Of a DNA stretch of 64,000 bases, positions 34,880 through 43,613 are shown piece after piece. The number at the start of each line of letters is the position of its first letter. The first letter of the stretch is position 1. Source of the DNA: Candidatus Neomarinimicrobiota bacterium (GTDB lineage: Bacteria > Fidelibacterota > Fidelibacteria > Fidelibacterales > Fidelibacteraceae); NCBI GenBank assembly GCA_021157965.1, contig JAGGVO010000042.1, positions 62,001 through 126,000 of the forward strand, in the 5' to 3' direction. The position numbers and the translations under genes are program-made. The notes under the pieces were generated by a model. It had not been told where the DNA came from and ran no database searches. It worked only from the letters and a program-made list of their open reading frames with translations.

Positions 34880-35914
34880 TTATTTATAGTAATTCCGGAC
34901 AAATCCTGTAAATGCATCCTGTTTTAAAATGACCCGTTTATAATAAGCCTGCATAAAACCCATTCCGTAGGCAAAAATCTGAGTCGGCACAATCACAGGG
35001 ATGTAGAGGAACACCCGGACATCCTTATATTTAATAATCCCGTGAAGGCCCATGGTAAAAAGAGCAAGAATACCCAGAGCCGGAAGGGGCCAGAAAAAGC
35101 CGGGTGCCAGCAAAAACAGTAAAAGAGCCAACGCCGTAAACAGGGTTCCTGCCGCCGGCAGAAAATGGACCGGTTCAAGCATCTTGTTATCGATTTTATA
35201 CAGATTGATCCGGGCTACACCCCAGTTAAAAACCTGTTTGAAAAATTTTTTCACGGAAGTGCGCCGTTTATGATAGACGATGGCCTCATCCACTTTAATC
35301 ACCGGTTCGCCTGTTGCCAGGATACGGTTGCTGAACTCGATATCCTGGCCATGCCGGAGGTCATTCATCCCGCCGATTTTATCCACGATATCGGCCCGGA
35401 CACCCATATTGAAGCTTCGGGGATAGTATCTGGACAATTTTTTTTTTGAATGTCCCCGGATTCCTCCCGTTGTGAGAAAAGACGTCATACTGTAATCAAT
35501 GGCTTTCTGCAGGGGAGAAAAATCGGCCCGTACCCTGTCCGGACCGCCAAAACCGGCCACATCCTGTTTGGACACGGCATCGGCATAAGCCTGAAGCCAG
35601 CGGGGATGGGCAATGCAATCACTATCCACAAAAACAAAATATTTCCCTTTTGCGTGTTTCATGCCCAGATTTCGCGCTGCGCCGGGACCCTGGTGATCCT
35701 GTCGGATAAAGCGAAGGTTCAGGGATGTTTCTTTACTGAAAGTTTCAACAAATTCCTGTGTTTTATCTGTTGACCCATCATCCACAACAAGGACTTCAAA
35801 ATCCCGGACGGGAAACACCTGGTCACGAAGGGATAAAAGCAGTTCCCGGATTTCAGACAGGCGGTTATATGTAGGGATAATGACCGTAAAAAGATAGAGA
35901 TAATCATTCGTCAT
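34880..35914 (-). CDS. Glycosyltransferase family 2 with C-terminal membrane helices
   Basis: 344 residues. Start chosen at ATG 35914, five bases after AGGAGG; a GTG at 35920 and ATG at 35917 also exist. GT-A motifs: TVIIPTYNRLSEIRELL, VLVVDDGSTD, RNLGMKHAKGKYFVFVDSDC with the DxD-type metal site DSD, and later GGMNDLRHGQDIEFSNR. Two or three hydrophobic helices follow residue 235. It probably elongates a lipid-linked oligosaccharide at the inner membrane. Its start overlaps the end of the adjacent GT2 gene. Confidence 0.9.
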   Translation of the reverse strand: MTNDYLYLFTVIIPTYNRLSEIRELLLSLRDQVFPVRDFEVLVVDDGSTDKTQEFVETFSKETSLNLRFIRQDHQGPGAARNLGMKHAKGKYFVFVDSDCIAHPRWLQAYADAVSKQDVAGFGGPDRVRADFSPLQKAIDYSMTSFLTTGGIRGHSKKKLSRYYPRSFNMGVRADIVDKIGGMNDLRHGQDIEFSNRILATGEPVIKVDEAIVYHKRRTSVKKFFKQVFNWGVARINLYKIDNKMLEPVHFLPAAGTLFTALALLLFLLAPGFFWPLPALGILALFTMGLHGIIKYKDVRVFLYIPVIVPTQIFAYGMGFMQAYYKRVILKQDAFTGFVRNYYK

Positions 35915-36836
35915 CATCACCTCCTGCTTTCCCTTTATTTTTCCTGAACTGGTACACCAGCATTTCGCCGATCAGTCCCATGGAGACAAGCTGAATTCCC
36001 AGAATCAGGAGTAAAATTCCCAAAAGCAGCATAGCCACATGGGTTTGAAAGGGTTCATGATAGGCATATTTCAAAACAAGGACCCACACCTCAACCCCAA
36101 CACCCACAATTACGGACAGGAGTCCCAACATCCCGAAAAAGTGCATAGGCCTCAGGGTGAAACGGGCCAGAAAAAGGACAGTAATCAAATCAAAAAAACC
36201 TTTAAATATGCGGCCGACACCATATTTACTTTTTCCTGATGTCCGGGGGTGGTGGGTTACGGGAATTTCTGTCACACGGAATCCTTCCATTTTGGCCAGG
36301 ACGGGAATGTAACGGTGAAGTTCTCCATAGAGGCTGATGGATTGTACCACTTCTTTTCGGTATGCCTTCAGACCGCAGTTGAAATCATGGATATGGATAC
36401 CGGTCAAGAGGCTGGTGGTTTTATTAAAGAGTTTACTGGGCAGGGTTTTATTCAGGGGGTCATGGCGGACTTTTTTCCAACCGGATACCATATCCCAGCC
36501 TTCTTTCAGTTTGACAAGAAGTCTGGGAATCTCTTCGGGATCATCCTGCAGATCCCCGTCCATGGTGATTACATACCGACCTTTCACCTGACGAAAACCG
36601 GCCTGTAATGCTGCTGCCTTCCCCTTATTCCTCCTGAAATGGATGACTGACACATTTTCAAAATCTTTTGTCAGAGTGTCCAGTATCTCAGGAGTATTAT
36701 CCGTTGATCCGTCGTTCACAAAAAGAATTTCACCCTGAAGGTTTTTCGATTTCAGCACAGTGAAAATTTTTTCAGTCAGGGTTTTGACGGTCCCCTCTTC
36801 ATTCAGGACCGGTATGACAAGGGAAACATCAATCAT
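35904..36836 (-). CDS. GtrB/CsbB/DPM1-like glycosyltransferase (polyprenyl-phosphate sugar synthase)
   Basis: 310 residues. The GT2 domain has VSLVIPVLNEEGTVKTL, ILFVNDGSTDNTPEIL, GRYVITMDGDLQDDPEEIP and FNCGLKAYRKEVVQ, the set typical of dolichol- or undecaprenyl-phosphate sugar synthases. Two C-terminal membrane helices (about 228-255 and 263-290) match GtrB/CsbB topology. It should make an undecaprenyl-phosphate monosaccharide that is later used outside the membrane, with the YfhO-type protein as candidate user. It overlaps the TPR lipoprotein gene by 8 bases. Confidence 0.92.
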   Translation of the reverse strand: MIDVSLVIPVLNEEGTVKTLTEKIFTVLKSKNLQGEILFVNDGSTDNTPEILDTLTKDFENVSVIHFRRNKGKAAALQAGFRQVKGRYVITMDGDLQDDPEEIPRLLVKLKEGWDMVSGWKKVRHDPLNKTLPSKLFNKTTSLLTGIHIHDFNCGLKAYRKEVVQSISLYGELHRYIPVLAKMEGFRVTEIPVTHHPRTSGKSKYGVGRIFKGFFDLITVLFLARFTLRPMHFFGMLGLLSVIVGVGVEVWVLVLKYAYHEPFQTHVAMLLLGILLLILGIQLVSMGLIGEMLVYQFRKNKGKAGGDDDE

Positions 36837-38421
36837 GATTCATTGCCTCCAATTGATCACGGGCCGGTTTATAATCGGGATTTTTTTTCAGGGATTTTTG
36901 CAGAAGCTCACTCGCCGCATCCCCCTGATTCATGGAGAGTAAAATCATAGCTTTATGGTAAAGCATCTCGTGATCGTCAGGAAGGACGGACAGGGCACGA
37001 TTTATATAGTTCAGAGCTTCCGGATAGCGTCCGAGACGGTATAAAATCCAGGCTGCCGTATCCAGATAAGCGCTGTTTTCCGGTTCAAGGGATAGCGCCT
37101 TTTGTATCATGGTCCAGGCTTTTAACAGATCCTTATTGTGTTCTGCAAGGAGAAAGCTGTAGTTGTTAAGAATGAGGGGGGTTTCTCCGTTTTTGGCTAA
37201 AAGTTCTTCGTACAGTTTTTCAGCCCGCACACTTTGTCCCGTCCTGTCATAGAGAGCGGCAAGCATCTGAAGAACGCTTTCGTTGTCGGGCTGGAGTGTC
37301 CTGAGATTTTCCAGGATCTGTATAGCCCTAACCGATTCGCCCGATTCATCCAGAAGGAGGGCTTCCAGGTACATAAGATCCTGATCATCCGGAGACATAT
37401 CACGACCTTCCAGGATCACATCCAATGCCGTTCGGATATCATCCTGGTCAGCAAGCCAGAGGGCATAATTCCGATAGGCAATCGGGAGGGCTGTCCCTTC
37501 ATTCAGTGCCATATTGTAATATTTTCTCACGCTGTCCGGCTCTGCCTTTTCGATATAAACAATCGCCATAAGATGAGGGAATGCCCAGTGCCGGGGCCAT
37601 ACGGCATGTCCATGATAGAGGACATCCAGCGCTTTTTCCCATTCCCCGCTTCGGATCATTTGATCGGCATATAAAAGTTCAACCTGAGGAGTGGGATTCA
37701 CCTGGTTCCGCCATAGGAGAAGAGTTTCCCGGGCATCTTCCGTCCGGCCCAACTCCATATATGTTTTGTAAAGCCCCTGATAAAAGCGGTTGTTATCTGG
37801 AACCAGTGAAATGAGTTTTTCCAGATAAGGGATGGATGCTTCATACCGACCCAGTTTGTGCAAAATATCTACCATTCGACCCAGCACATTCGTATTATCC
37901 GGATCTTTCTTAAGCAGTTTCCGCAGTATTTCAAGTCCCTTTTCTGTGTCTTTCTGTTCAAAATAGTAATCAGAGAGATTATACCAGGCATCTTCATATT
38001 CGGGATAATTTTCTATCAGGTTGAGCCAGATTTTTTCAGCTTCGGCCGCCTTACCATCCATAACAAGGGTGAGGGCAATCATATCATAGAGTCCGGGTTG
38101 ATCCGGGTTTAACTCAACGGATTCCAAAAAGGCGTTCCTTGCCTTTGTCATCCTGTTCAGTGCCATATAGGTTTCCCCGATGCGGGCATAGATTACGGGA
38201 CTCAACGAATCGATGGATGCCGCCTCTTCATATTCTATGAGGGCCCGGGCGAAATCTCCCGCCTGCCTGTATAACTCTCCGTATGCAAATTTCTGAACAG
38301 CCGTGGTGGGATAGGTGTGTTGCTTTTCTTCACCGGTAGACACCAGGGCTTTCCGGCCGGAACAAGCGGAAAAAAACAAGAAAACGGAAAGCAGAAATGT
38401 GTATGAAATAAACTTTTTCAT
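36829..38421 (-). CDS. TPR-repeat lipoprotein
   Basis: 530 residues. Lipoprotein signal MKKFISYTFLLSVFLFFSAC with Cys20; ATG 38421 is used because the upstream TTG (38439) lacks support. At least ten tetratricopeptide repeats follow, for example YGELYRQAGDFARALIEYEEAASI and AWILYRLGRYPEALNYINRALSVLPDD. TPR lipoproteins scaffold complexes at the outer or inner membrane. Standing at the head of the glycosyltransferase run, it may help assemble or export the polysaccharide, but this is only a guess from position. Confidence 0.9.
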   Translation of the reverse strand: MKKFISYTFLLSVFLFFSACSGRKALVSTGEEKQHTYPTTAVQKFAYGELYRQAGDFARALIEYEEAASIDSLSPVIYARIGETYMALNRMTKARNAFLESVELNPDQPGLYDMIALTLVMDGKAAEAEKIWLNLIENYPEYEDAWYNLSDYYFEQKDTEKGLEILRKLLKKDPDNTNVLGRMVDILHKLGRYEASIPYLEKLISLVPDNNRFYQGLYKTYMELGRTEDARETLLLWRNQVNPTPQVELLYADQMIRSGEWEKALDVLYHGHAVWPRHWAFPHLMAIVYIEKAEPDSVRKYYNMALNEGTALPIAYRNYALWLADQDDIRTALDVILEGRDMSPDDQDLMYLEALLLDESGESVRAIQILENLRTLQPDNESVLQMLAALYDRTGQSVRAEKLYEELLAKNGETPLILNNYSFLLAEHNKDLLKAWTMIQKALSLEPENSAYLDTAAWILYRLGRYPEALNYINRALSVLPDDHEMLYHKAMILLSMNQGDAASELLQKSLKKNPDYKPARDQLEAMNHD

Positions 38422-38476
38422 GAGATAGCAATTTACCAAGGCGGGGGTGTTTATGCAAAATGTTTACACATATAAA

Positions 38477-38498
38477 AAACCCCTGATAACAGGGGTTT
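38477..38498 (-). terminator. Rho-independent terminator
   Basis: A perfect 9-bp stem (AAACCCCTG / CAGGGGTTT) with the four-base loop ATAA. Read on the minus strand it is followed by a run of six T. It lies 22 bases after the stop of the zinc-ribbon gene and ends that transcript before the TPR lipoprotein gene, so the polysaccharide genes must have their own promoter. Confidence 0.85.
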
Positions 38499-38519
38499 CC
38501 TTACATTTTTTTTCATCAA

Positions 38520-38711
38520 TCAGTTGAAGATTTCGTTTTTATTGCAAGCACACACTGAAACCATTTTCTGGTTGAACTTGACACCTTCTTTACCACTGTT
38601 GACAGATTTGAACACTTTCAGGTGGGAGATCGCTTCACCGCAGACAGGACATTTTTTCCCTTCTTTTTGCCGGTTGGCAATTTTAGCACCGAATCCACTG
38701 GGACGAGCCAT
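38520..38711 (-). CDS. Small zinc-ribbon protein, unknown function
   Basis: 63 residues. Four cysteines are placed as CPVC (21-24) and CAC (54-56), a likely zinc-binding pair, with a basic N-terminus (IANRQKEGKK). I do not recognise a named family. The start ATG overlaps the stop of the diguanylate cyclase gene (TAATG), and a strong terminator follows, so the protein is real and co-expressed with the cyclase. It might bind nucleic acid or a ribosomal site, but nothing in the sequence proves it. Confidence 0.75.
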   Translation of the reverse strand: MARPSGFGAKIANRQKEGKKCPVCGEAISHLKVFKSVNSGKEGVKFNQKMVSVCACNKNEIFN

Positions 38712-39913
38712 TAAGAGCCTCCATTTGGTTTTTTATAGATTTCCACACGGTTTTTCCCGGTCCGTTTTGCTTTATACATGGCATCATCTGCCGCCTGAAT
38801 CAGTGAAATTCCGTCATGGCTGTCCTCGGGAAAGGACGCCATACCGATACTCGCAGTGACAGATGCCCGGATGCCACCCTGCTCAAAAGGATATTCGGCA
38901 ATTTTCTGCCGAATCCGTTGAGCTGTCCCCATGACAGCCTCTTTTTCAGCGTTGGCCAGGATAACCGTAAATTCTTCACCTCCGTACCGGGCAACAATAT
39001 CCACCATACGGATATTGTTCTTAATAATATCGGCCACAATTCTCAGCATGTAATCCCCGTACAAATGCCCGTGGGTATCGTTGACTTTTTTAAAATCATC
39101 CAGATCCAACATCATCAGCGTGAGGGAATGATCATAACGCCGGGCCCGGTATACTTCTTCAAAGAGCTTTTCTTTAAATGCCCGGTGGTTCAGGACCCCG
39201 GTCAGGCCGTCCACCGTGGCAAACCGTTTCAGCGCATCCAGGGTTGTCAACCTGTGATACGCAGACGCAAAATTTAAACTGATCAGGTTAAATGTATCAA
39301 GGTCTTTTTCAGAATATTCATCCGGATTATAACTTTCCAGGGTAATAATGCCTGATTTATAACGATCCAGGTGAACCGACCATCCCAAAAGGCTGTGATA
39401 GGGTGTATGGCGCAAATCACCGGCTGAAAGCCTGAAGGCAAAAGGAGCACTATCCCGATATTGATTCAACACAACGGGGTTTTTACGTTTTAACACATAC
39501 GCCCATAGCCCTTCTTTAACAGACAGGGCGTCCCCGCTTCCGGGCGTATCCCCCGGACCGTCTGTATAAATGACCGTTAAAACATTGGGTTCATGAGGAA
39601 TTCTTCGGCAAACCGTCAGCTTGTCATACTGAAATTCTGAAAATAAAACATCCCGGAGGGCTTGAAAAAGCTCTTCTTCCGTCGTAACAGTGTTCAAGCG
39701 GGTGAGATAACGGGTAATGGTATCGGATTCTTCTCCCGATTCGGGCTGCTTTTCCGTTATAGAGTATAATAAATATAAACTGAGTCCTAATAATATCCAG
39801 AGAAACACCCGGACAAAATCCATCCACCGGGAGGTGCCGGGTAATGGTAAAACCCATACAAAGAGTCCAAAGACCCATATAGCCGTTGAAACGCCAAATC
39901 CGGCTTTTTTCAT
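38711..39913 (-). CDS. Diguanylate cyclase with membrane anchor and GAF-like sensor
   Basis: 400 residues. Two N-terminal membrane helices (about 8-50), a GAF-like region (about 75-220) and a GGDEF domain (about 240-395). The active site is GGEEF in RYGGEEFTVIL, so it should make cyclic di-GMP from GTP. An inhibitory site RxxD (RMVD) sits five residues before it, so feedback inhibition by c-di-GMP is expected. The gene lies between the anti-sigma gene and the zinc-ribbon gene. c-di-GMP often controls exopolysaccharide, which would suit the neighbouring locus, but no link is shown. Confidence 0.95.
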   Translation of the reverse strand: MKKAGFGVSTAIWVFGLFVWVLPLPGTSRWMDFVRVFLWILLGLSLYLLYSITEKQPESGEESDTITRYLTRLNTVTTEEELFQALRDVLFSEFQYDKLTVCRRIPHEPNVLTVIYTDGPGDTPGSGDALSVKEGLWAYVLKRKNPVVLNQYRDSAPFAFRLSAGDLRHTPYHSLLGWSVHLDRYKSGIITLESYNPDEYSEKDLDTFNLISLNFASAYHRLTTLDALKRFATVDGLTGVLNHRAFKEKLFEEVYRARRYDHSLTLMMLDLDDFKKVNDTHGHLYGDYMLRIVADIIKNNIRMVDIVARYGGEEFTVILANAEKEAVMGTAQRIRQKIAEYPFEQGGIRASVTASIGMASFPEDSHDGISLIQAADDAMYKAKRTGKNRVEIYKKPNGGS

Positions 39914-39966
39914 AACCCTCTCAAATCCTCATGAAATATAAGAAATTAAGCAAAAAAAACCGTGTT

Positions 39967-40542
39967 TCAACGTCGATCATTGACCAGCTGGATCCGGTTT
40001 CTGAAATCTTCAGGATCCAAGCCGTCGTTATTTTCCGGGTGCTTTTTGTCACTGCTGTCTTTCAGGGTCACGGAAGATGCAACATCTCCTTTTAAGGGCG
40101 TGGCGGCCTGTTGAGAGAGTGGTGGAGTACCGGAAGATCCCATAGATGAAAGAACAGGAGAAGATTTCATTAGGGGGGGGAGACTTTCCAGGCGCGGGTT
40201 ATATCCCCGCCAGATGACAAGCGTTCCTGCCATCACCAAAATCAAGGCAGCCGCGGCGGAAAAGGTCCGGCTGTGATTTGAAAAGAGAGTCCAGAGATTC
40301 CGGGGATGCTGAAGACTATCCTTGTGATGGCGAATTTTCTCCATGAGCACGGCTTCGAAAGAATCAGAAGCCGATACTTCAGGTAGAGCGTGCAGGGCAT
40401 CTACAAGTCCGGACATCTCTTCCACTTTCTGACGACATGCAGGACACTCCCGAAGATGAGCTTCGGCCTCACGGCGCAAAGGAAGTTTCAGCTGATTGTC
40501 CAGATAATCTGTTAAAAGGTTAGTAAAACTGTAGCAATCCAT
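39967..40542 (-). CDS. Anti-sigma factor with zf-HC2 domain
   Basis: 191 residues. The zinc-binding anti-sigma motif His29-x3-Cys33-x2-Cys36 lies in HLRECPACRQ. A single membrane helix follows (about 92-110, FSAAAALILVMAGTLVIW), then a Ser/Pro-rich periplasmic tail. It should hold the sigma factor encoded 18 bases upstream at the membrane until an envelope signal releases it. The tail is short and has no recognised sensor fold. Confidence 0.9.
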   Translation of the reverse strand: MDCYSFTNLLTDYLDNQLKLPLRREAEAHLRECPACRQKVEEMSGLVDALHALPEVSASDSFEAVLMEKIRHHKDSLQHPRNLWTLFSNHSRTFSAAAALILVMAGTLVIWRGYNPRLESLPPLMKSSPVLSSMGSSGTPPLSQQAATPLKGDVASSVTLKDSSDKKHPENNDGLDPEDFRNRIQLVNDRR

Positions 40543-40560
40543 TCTATAAGCGTACCCTCC

Positions 40561-41139
40561 TTACTTACTTTTCAATTCTTTCAATATTTCCTGCAATTTC
40601 TGCCTGCCTCTGTTAATCCGGCTTTTGACCGTTCCTGCAGGAACACCAACTATCTTACTGATTTCTTCGTAAGATAGTTCCTGGATATCTCTTAAAATGA
40701 TAGCCGTTTTAAATTGTTCCGGTAAACGTGAAATTGCAATCTGGATTTCTTTTTCCTGATACGCCGAACGGGACTCCCGCTCCGGGTTATAGGTGTCCGA
40801 AGGGATTTCAAATTCCTTATCATCGATGCCCATATCATGAATGGAATAAATCTTTCGCCTTTTCCGTTTCCTCAGCTCTGTTTTTGCCAGATTTCCTGCA
40901 ATGGTGTAAATCCAGGTACTGAAACGGGCGATTTCTTTATACATGTGACTGCTGGTATAAAGTTTTAAAAAAGTATCCTGGACAATATCTTCAGCCATTT
41001 CCCGGGACGCCACAAAACGAAAAACAAAATTGACAAGCCTGTCTTTATAGCGGCGAACCAGTTCAAGATAAGCCCGTTCATCCCCTTTCTGAAAAAGGGC
41101 AATCAGTTCTTCGTCTGTGTATTTTACCGTATCCCGCAT
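40561..41139 (-). CDS. ECF RNA polymerase sigma factor (RpoE/SigW type)
   Basis: 192 residues, ATG 41139 directly after the holA stop (TAAATG spacing of one base). Region 2: YKDRLVNFVFRFVASREMAEDIVQDTFLKLY. Region 4: LPEQFKTAIILRDIQELSYEEISKIVGVPAGTVKSRINRGRQKLQ, read in parts. It directs RNA polymerase to its own set of promoters, probably for envelope stress, and is paired with the anti-sigma gene downstream. Its position in a run headed by a PorX-type regulator recalls the PorX-SigP pair of Bacteroidetes, but SigP has no zf-HC2 partner known to me. Confidence 0.96.
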   Translation of the reverse strand: MRDTVKYTDEELIALFQKGDERAYLELVRRYKDRLVNFVFRFVASREMAEDIVQDTFLKLYTSSHMYKEIARFSTWIYTIAGNLAKTELRKRKRRKIYSIHDMGIDDKEFEIPSDTYNPERESRSAYQEKEIQIAISRLPEQFKTAIILRDIQELSYEEISKIVGVPAGTVKSRINRGRQKLQEILKELKSK

Positions 41140-41140
41140 T

Positions 41141-42124
41141 TTATTCAAGTATTTTGTCCAGTGTTAAAATTAACCGTGTTAAAGGATCTCCACCACTAAT
41201 AGTTTTTAATTCCGTATCAGCCTGAAGGACTGCCTGAATGCCTTCGGCCAGATCAGCATTGGAAAAACGTTTTGAAGCACTCAGCATTTTTGCATATTTA
41301 TCCCGTCGCCATGTCCGGGTAATCTTTTCACCATGTTCCACCCGGGGATCCCGCAGGACGCTGAGGTTCCACAAATAATGGAACAGCGTGGTATAGATAA
41401 AGGCTTCGCTCATACCGTGATTAATCAGATTTTCAGCAATGACAATGGCTTTTTTCCTGTTTTTTTCTCCGATACTTTCAGTGAGATCCTCCGGAGTCCA
41501 GGTCCGCTGGTAGCCGGCCGATTTCATGACAGCCTGCGTAGTGATCCGTTCTCCCGGTGTAAGCATCAGATCCAGTTTATCCAGTTCATTTGCCAGATCA
41601 TTTAAATCATTTCCCGTCATACGGATCAGTGTCTTGACCGCCTCACGATCCGCCGAACGATTCTTTTCTTTCAAATATTCCACAGCCCACTGGGGGATTT
41701 CACTATCGAAGGGCGGATTCACATAAACCGTAGCAGACATTTTTGATACTTTGGATAAAAAATCATGACGCCGTTCAATGACGGGAGCCGTCAGAATGAC
41801 AGTATTAGTTTCTGCCGGGTTTTCGAGGTATTTCAGAAACATTTTTCGCACTGTGGGTATCATCTGTTTTATTTCCTCGATGAGGATAAAATTTTCGGAC
41901 TGGAAGAGGGATGTGCCATAGAGCAACTGTTGAAGATCATTAACCCGAAGTTCTTTTGCTGTTACATGTTGCCGTTCAATGCCCCGGCCGGCCAGGGCTT
42001 TCCGCACCTCCTGAATGAAGGTGGATGCCAGATAAAAATCACTGCCAAAGAGGAGATAAACGGGCCGGATTTTCCCGTTTCGAACCTTTTCCAACTCTTT
42101 GAAATAATCCTGCAGCCAGGTCAT
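41141..42124 (-). CDS. holA: DNA polymerase III subunit delta (HolA)
   Basis: 327 residues from ATG 42124, which overlaps the uppP stop (TGATG); an upstream GTG-like extension is unlikely. The sequence has the HolA pattern: PVYLLFGSDFYLASTFIQEV near the start, LIEEIKQMI, NDLNDLANELDKL and a C-terminal helical domain with FHYLWNLSVL. The delta subunit opens the sliding clamp within the clamp loader. Sequence similarity in this family is low, but the order of motifs is clear. Confidence 0.92.
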   Translation of the reverse strand: MTWLQDYFKELEKVRNGKIRPVYLLFGSDFYLASTFIQEVRKALAGRGIERQHVTAKELRVNDLQQLLYGTSLFQSENFILIEEIKQMIPTVRKMFLKYLENPAETNTVILTAPVIERRHDFLSKVSKMSATVYVNPPFDSEIPQWAVEYLKEKNRSADREAVKTLIRMTGNDLNDLANELDKLDLMLTPGERITTQAVMKSAGYQRTWTPEDLTESIGEKNRKKAIVIAENLINHGMSEAFIYTTLFHYLWNLSVLRDPRVEHGEKITRTWRRDKYAKMLSASKRFSNADLAEGIQAVLQADTELKTISGGDPLTRLILTLDKILE

Positions 42125-42927
42125 CAGCTCAGTGCCACTGTAATAAAACCTAAAAGAACACAATAATATGAAAAGGAGGACAGGCGCCCCCGCATCAAAA
42201 CTCTAATCAGCCATTTCAGGGCCACAATTCCGGTTAAAAAGGCTACAACCATCCCGAATGAAATATTCAACAGACTAACCTGGGCATCTCCCTTCATTTC
42301 GGGGATTTCCAGGATGGTGGCTCCCGCAATCAGGGGCAGGGCCATAATAAAGGAGAATTTTGCAATCTTTTCCCGGTCCACACCGGCCAGGAGACCGGCT
42401 GAAATGGTACTGCCGCTCCGGGATATACCCGGGACCATGGCCAAAGCCTGAAAAATACCCATAAAAAGAACATTCCATCCTTTCAGTGGCCGCCGGGCCC
42501 GGGGTGCCCACTGAGTAATAAAAAGAAGAGAGCCTGTAAAAATCAGGGCAATGCCCACACTTCGCGTACTTTCAAACAAACCCTCAATAAAATCCCGGAG
42601 AAAAAGTCCCACCAGCATCGCTGGAATCATGGAAAGCAAAACCAACACGGCCATCCGGAACCATTCATCCTCCCGGTAATTCCGGGGTATCTGCCGGATT
42701 TTCCATATCTTTGAAAAAAAAGAGATGAGAATGTGCGTAATCTCTTTTCGGAAAACGAGCAGTACACTCATGAAGGTTCCGAAATGAAGGGCAATTTCAA
42801 GGGTAATACCCGGGATTTTCAATCCCAAAAGGGCTTCAGTAAGAACCATGTGTCCCGAACTGCTGACAGGCAGAAATTCCGTGAGTCCCTGCACGATTGC
42901 AACGATCATTACTTCCAGTGTAGACAT
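42124..42927 (-). CDS. uppP: Undecaprenyl-diphosphatase (UppP/BacA)
   Basis: 267 residues with about eight membrane helices. The two catalytic motifs are QGLTEFLPVSSSGH at the N-terminus and PGISRSGST in the middle. The enzyme recycles undecaprenyl-pyrophosphate to the monophosphate carrier used by peptidoglycan and surface-glycan synthesis. The gene abuts pgeF (stop at 42928) and overlaps holA, so it lies within the long envelope/housekeeping run. Confidence 0.97.
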   Translation of the reverse strand: MSTLEVMIVAIVQGLTEFLPVSSSGHMVLTEALLGLKIPGITLEIALHFGTFMSVLLVFRKEITHILISFFSKIWKIRQIPRNYREDEWFRMAVLVLLSMIPAMLVGLFLRDFIEGLFESTRSVGIALIFTGSLLFITQWAPRARRPLKGWNVLFMGIFQALAMVPGISRSGSTISAGLLAGVDREKIAKFSFIMALPLIAGATILEIPEMKGDAQVSLLNISFGMVVAFLTGIVALKWLIRVLMRGRLSSFSYYCVLLGFITVALS

Positions 42928-43611
42928 CTATTTCCTCAGTATTGACAAAAGTCTGTTATGCGTTTTGTTCACCCGGTAAGAAACATATCTTTCTCTATGA
43001 CACACAGTGCACCGATTTGTTTGCAGAATATTCTCATCGGGGATACCGGACTGCAAAAGCTGGTCCCGCACAATGCCCTGGAGATCCAGAGTCATCCGGT
43101 TGTCAAGAGATCTTATATGATTCGGAAAATATTCCGCCACATCTTCTCCCACCGTGTAGCAGTCCCTGCAGATGGACGGACCTGTGGCAATAATCAAATC
43201 GGCTCCCCTTATTCCCATTTCTTTCATCAGTTTTGCCGACCGGATAATAATTTGCTGCCGGAGTCCGCGCCATCCGGCATGGATCAGTCCCCGGAACTGC
43301 CCCTTTTTATCAGCCATAAAAACAGGAACACAATCGGCGGTCTGCAGGAGGAGGATCAAAGAATCACAGTCGGAGATCACACCGTCACAGTCGTCAACAG
43401 GCCCCGGTTTTCGGATGAAATGTACAGTCCCCGAGTGAATTTGTACAGGCCAAACTGCATCTTCCATCTTCAGATCCAGTTTCTGAAACACCACATTCGT
43501 CAGATCCCGGACAGGGATCCCATCATCATAAAAGGCCCGGGTGCTTGTCAGGGCAGTTGTCCCCGTCAAACGTTTGAATTGCCTGTATGTATCAAAATAA
43601 CGATCCCCCAC
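42928..43611 (-). CDS. pgeF: Peptidoglycan editing factor PgeF (YfiH/laccase-domain)
   Basis: 227 residues. Conserved copper/zinc-fold motifs: TADCVPVFM, HAGWRGL and GPSICRDCYTVG. In E. coli the homologue YfiH removes wrongly built peptidoglycan precursors that carry serine in place of alanine. It lies two bases after a LpoA-like gene and directly before uppP, an all-cell-wall context. Confidence 0.93.
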   Translation of the reverse strand: MGDRYFDTYRQFKRLTGTTALTSTRAFYDDGIPVRDLTNVVFQKLDLKMEDAVWPVQIHSGTVHFIRKPGPVDDCDGVISDCDSLILLLQTADCVPVFMADKKGQFRGLIHAGWRGLRQQIIIRSAKLMKEMGIRGADLIIATGPSICRDCYTVGEDVAEYFPNHIRSLDNRMTLDLQGIVRDQLLQSGIPDENILQTNRCTVCHRERYVSYRVNKTHNRLLSILRK

Positions 43612-43613
43612 TG

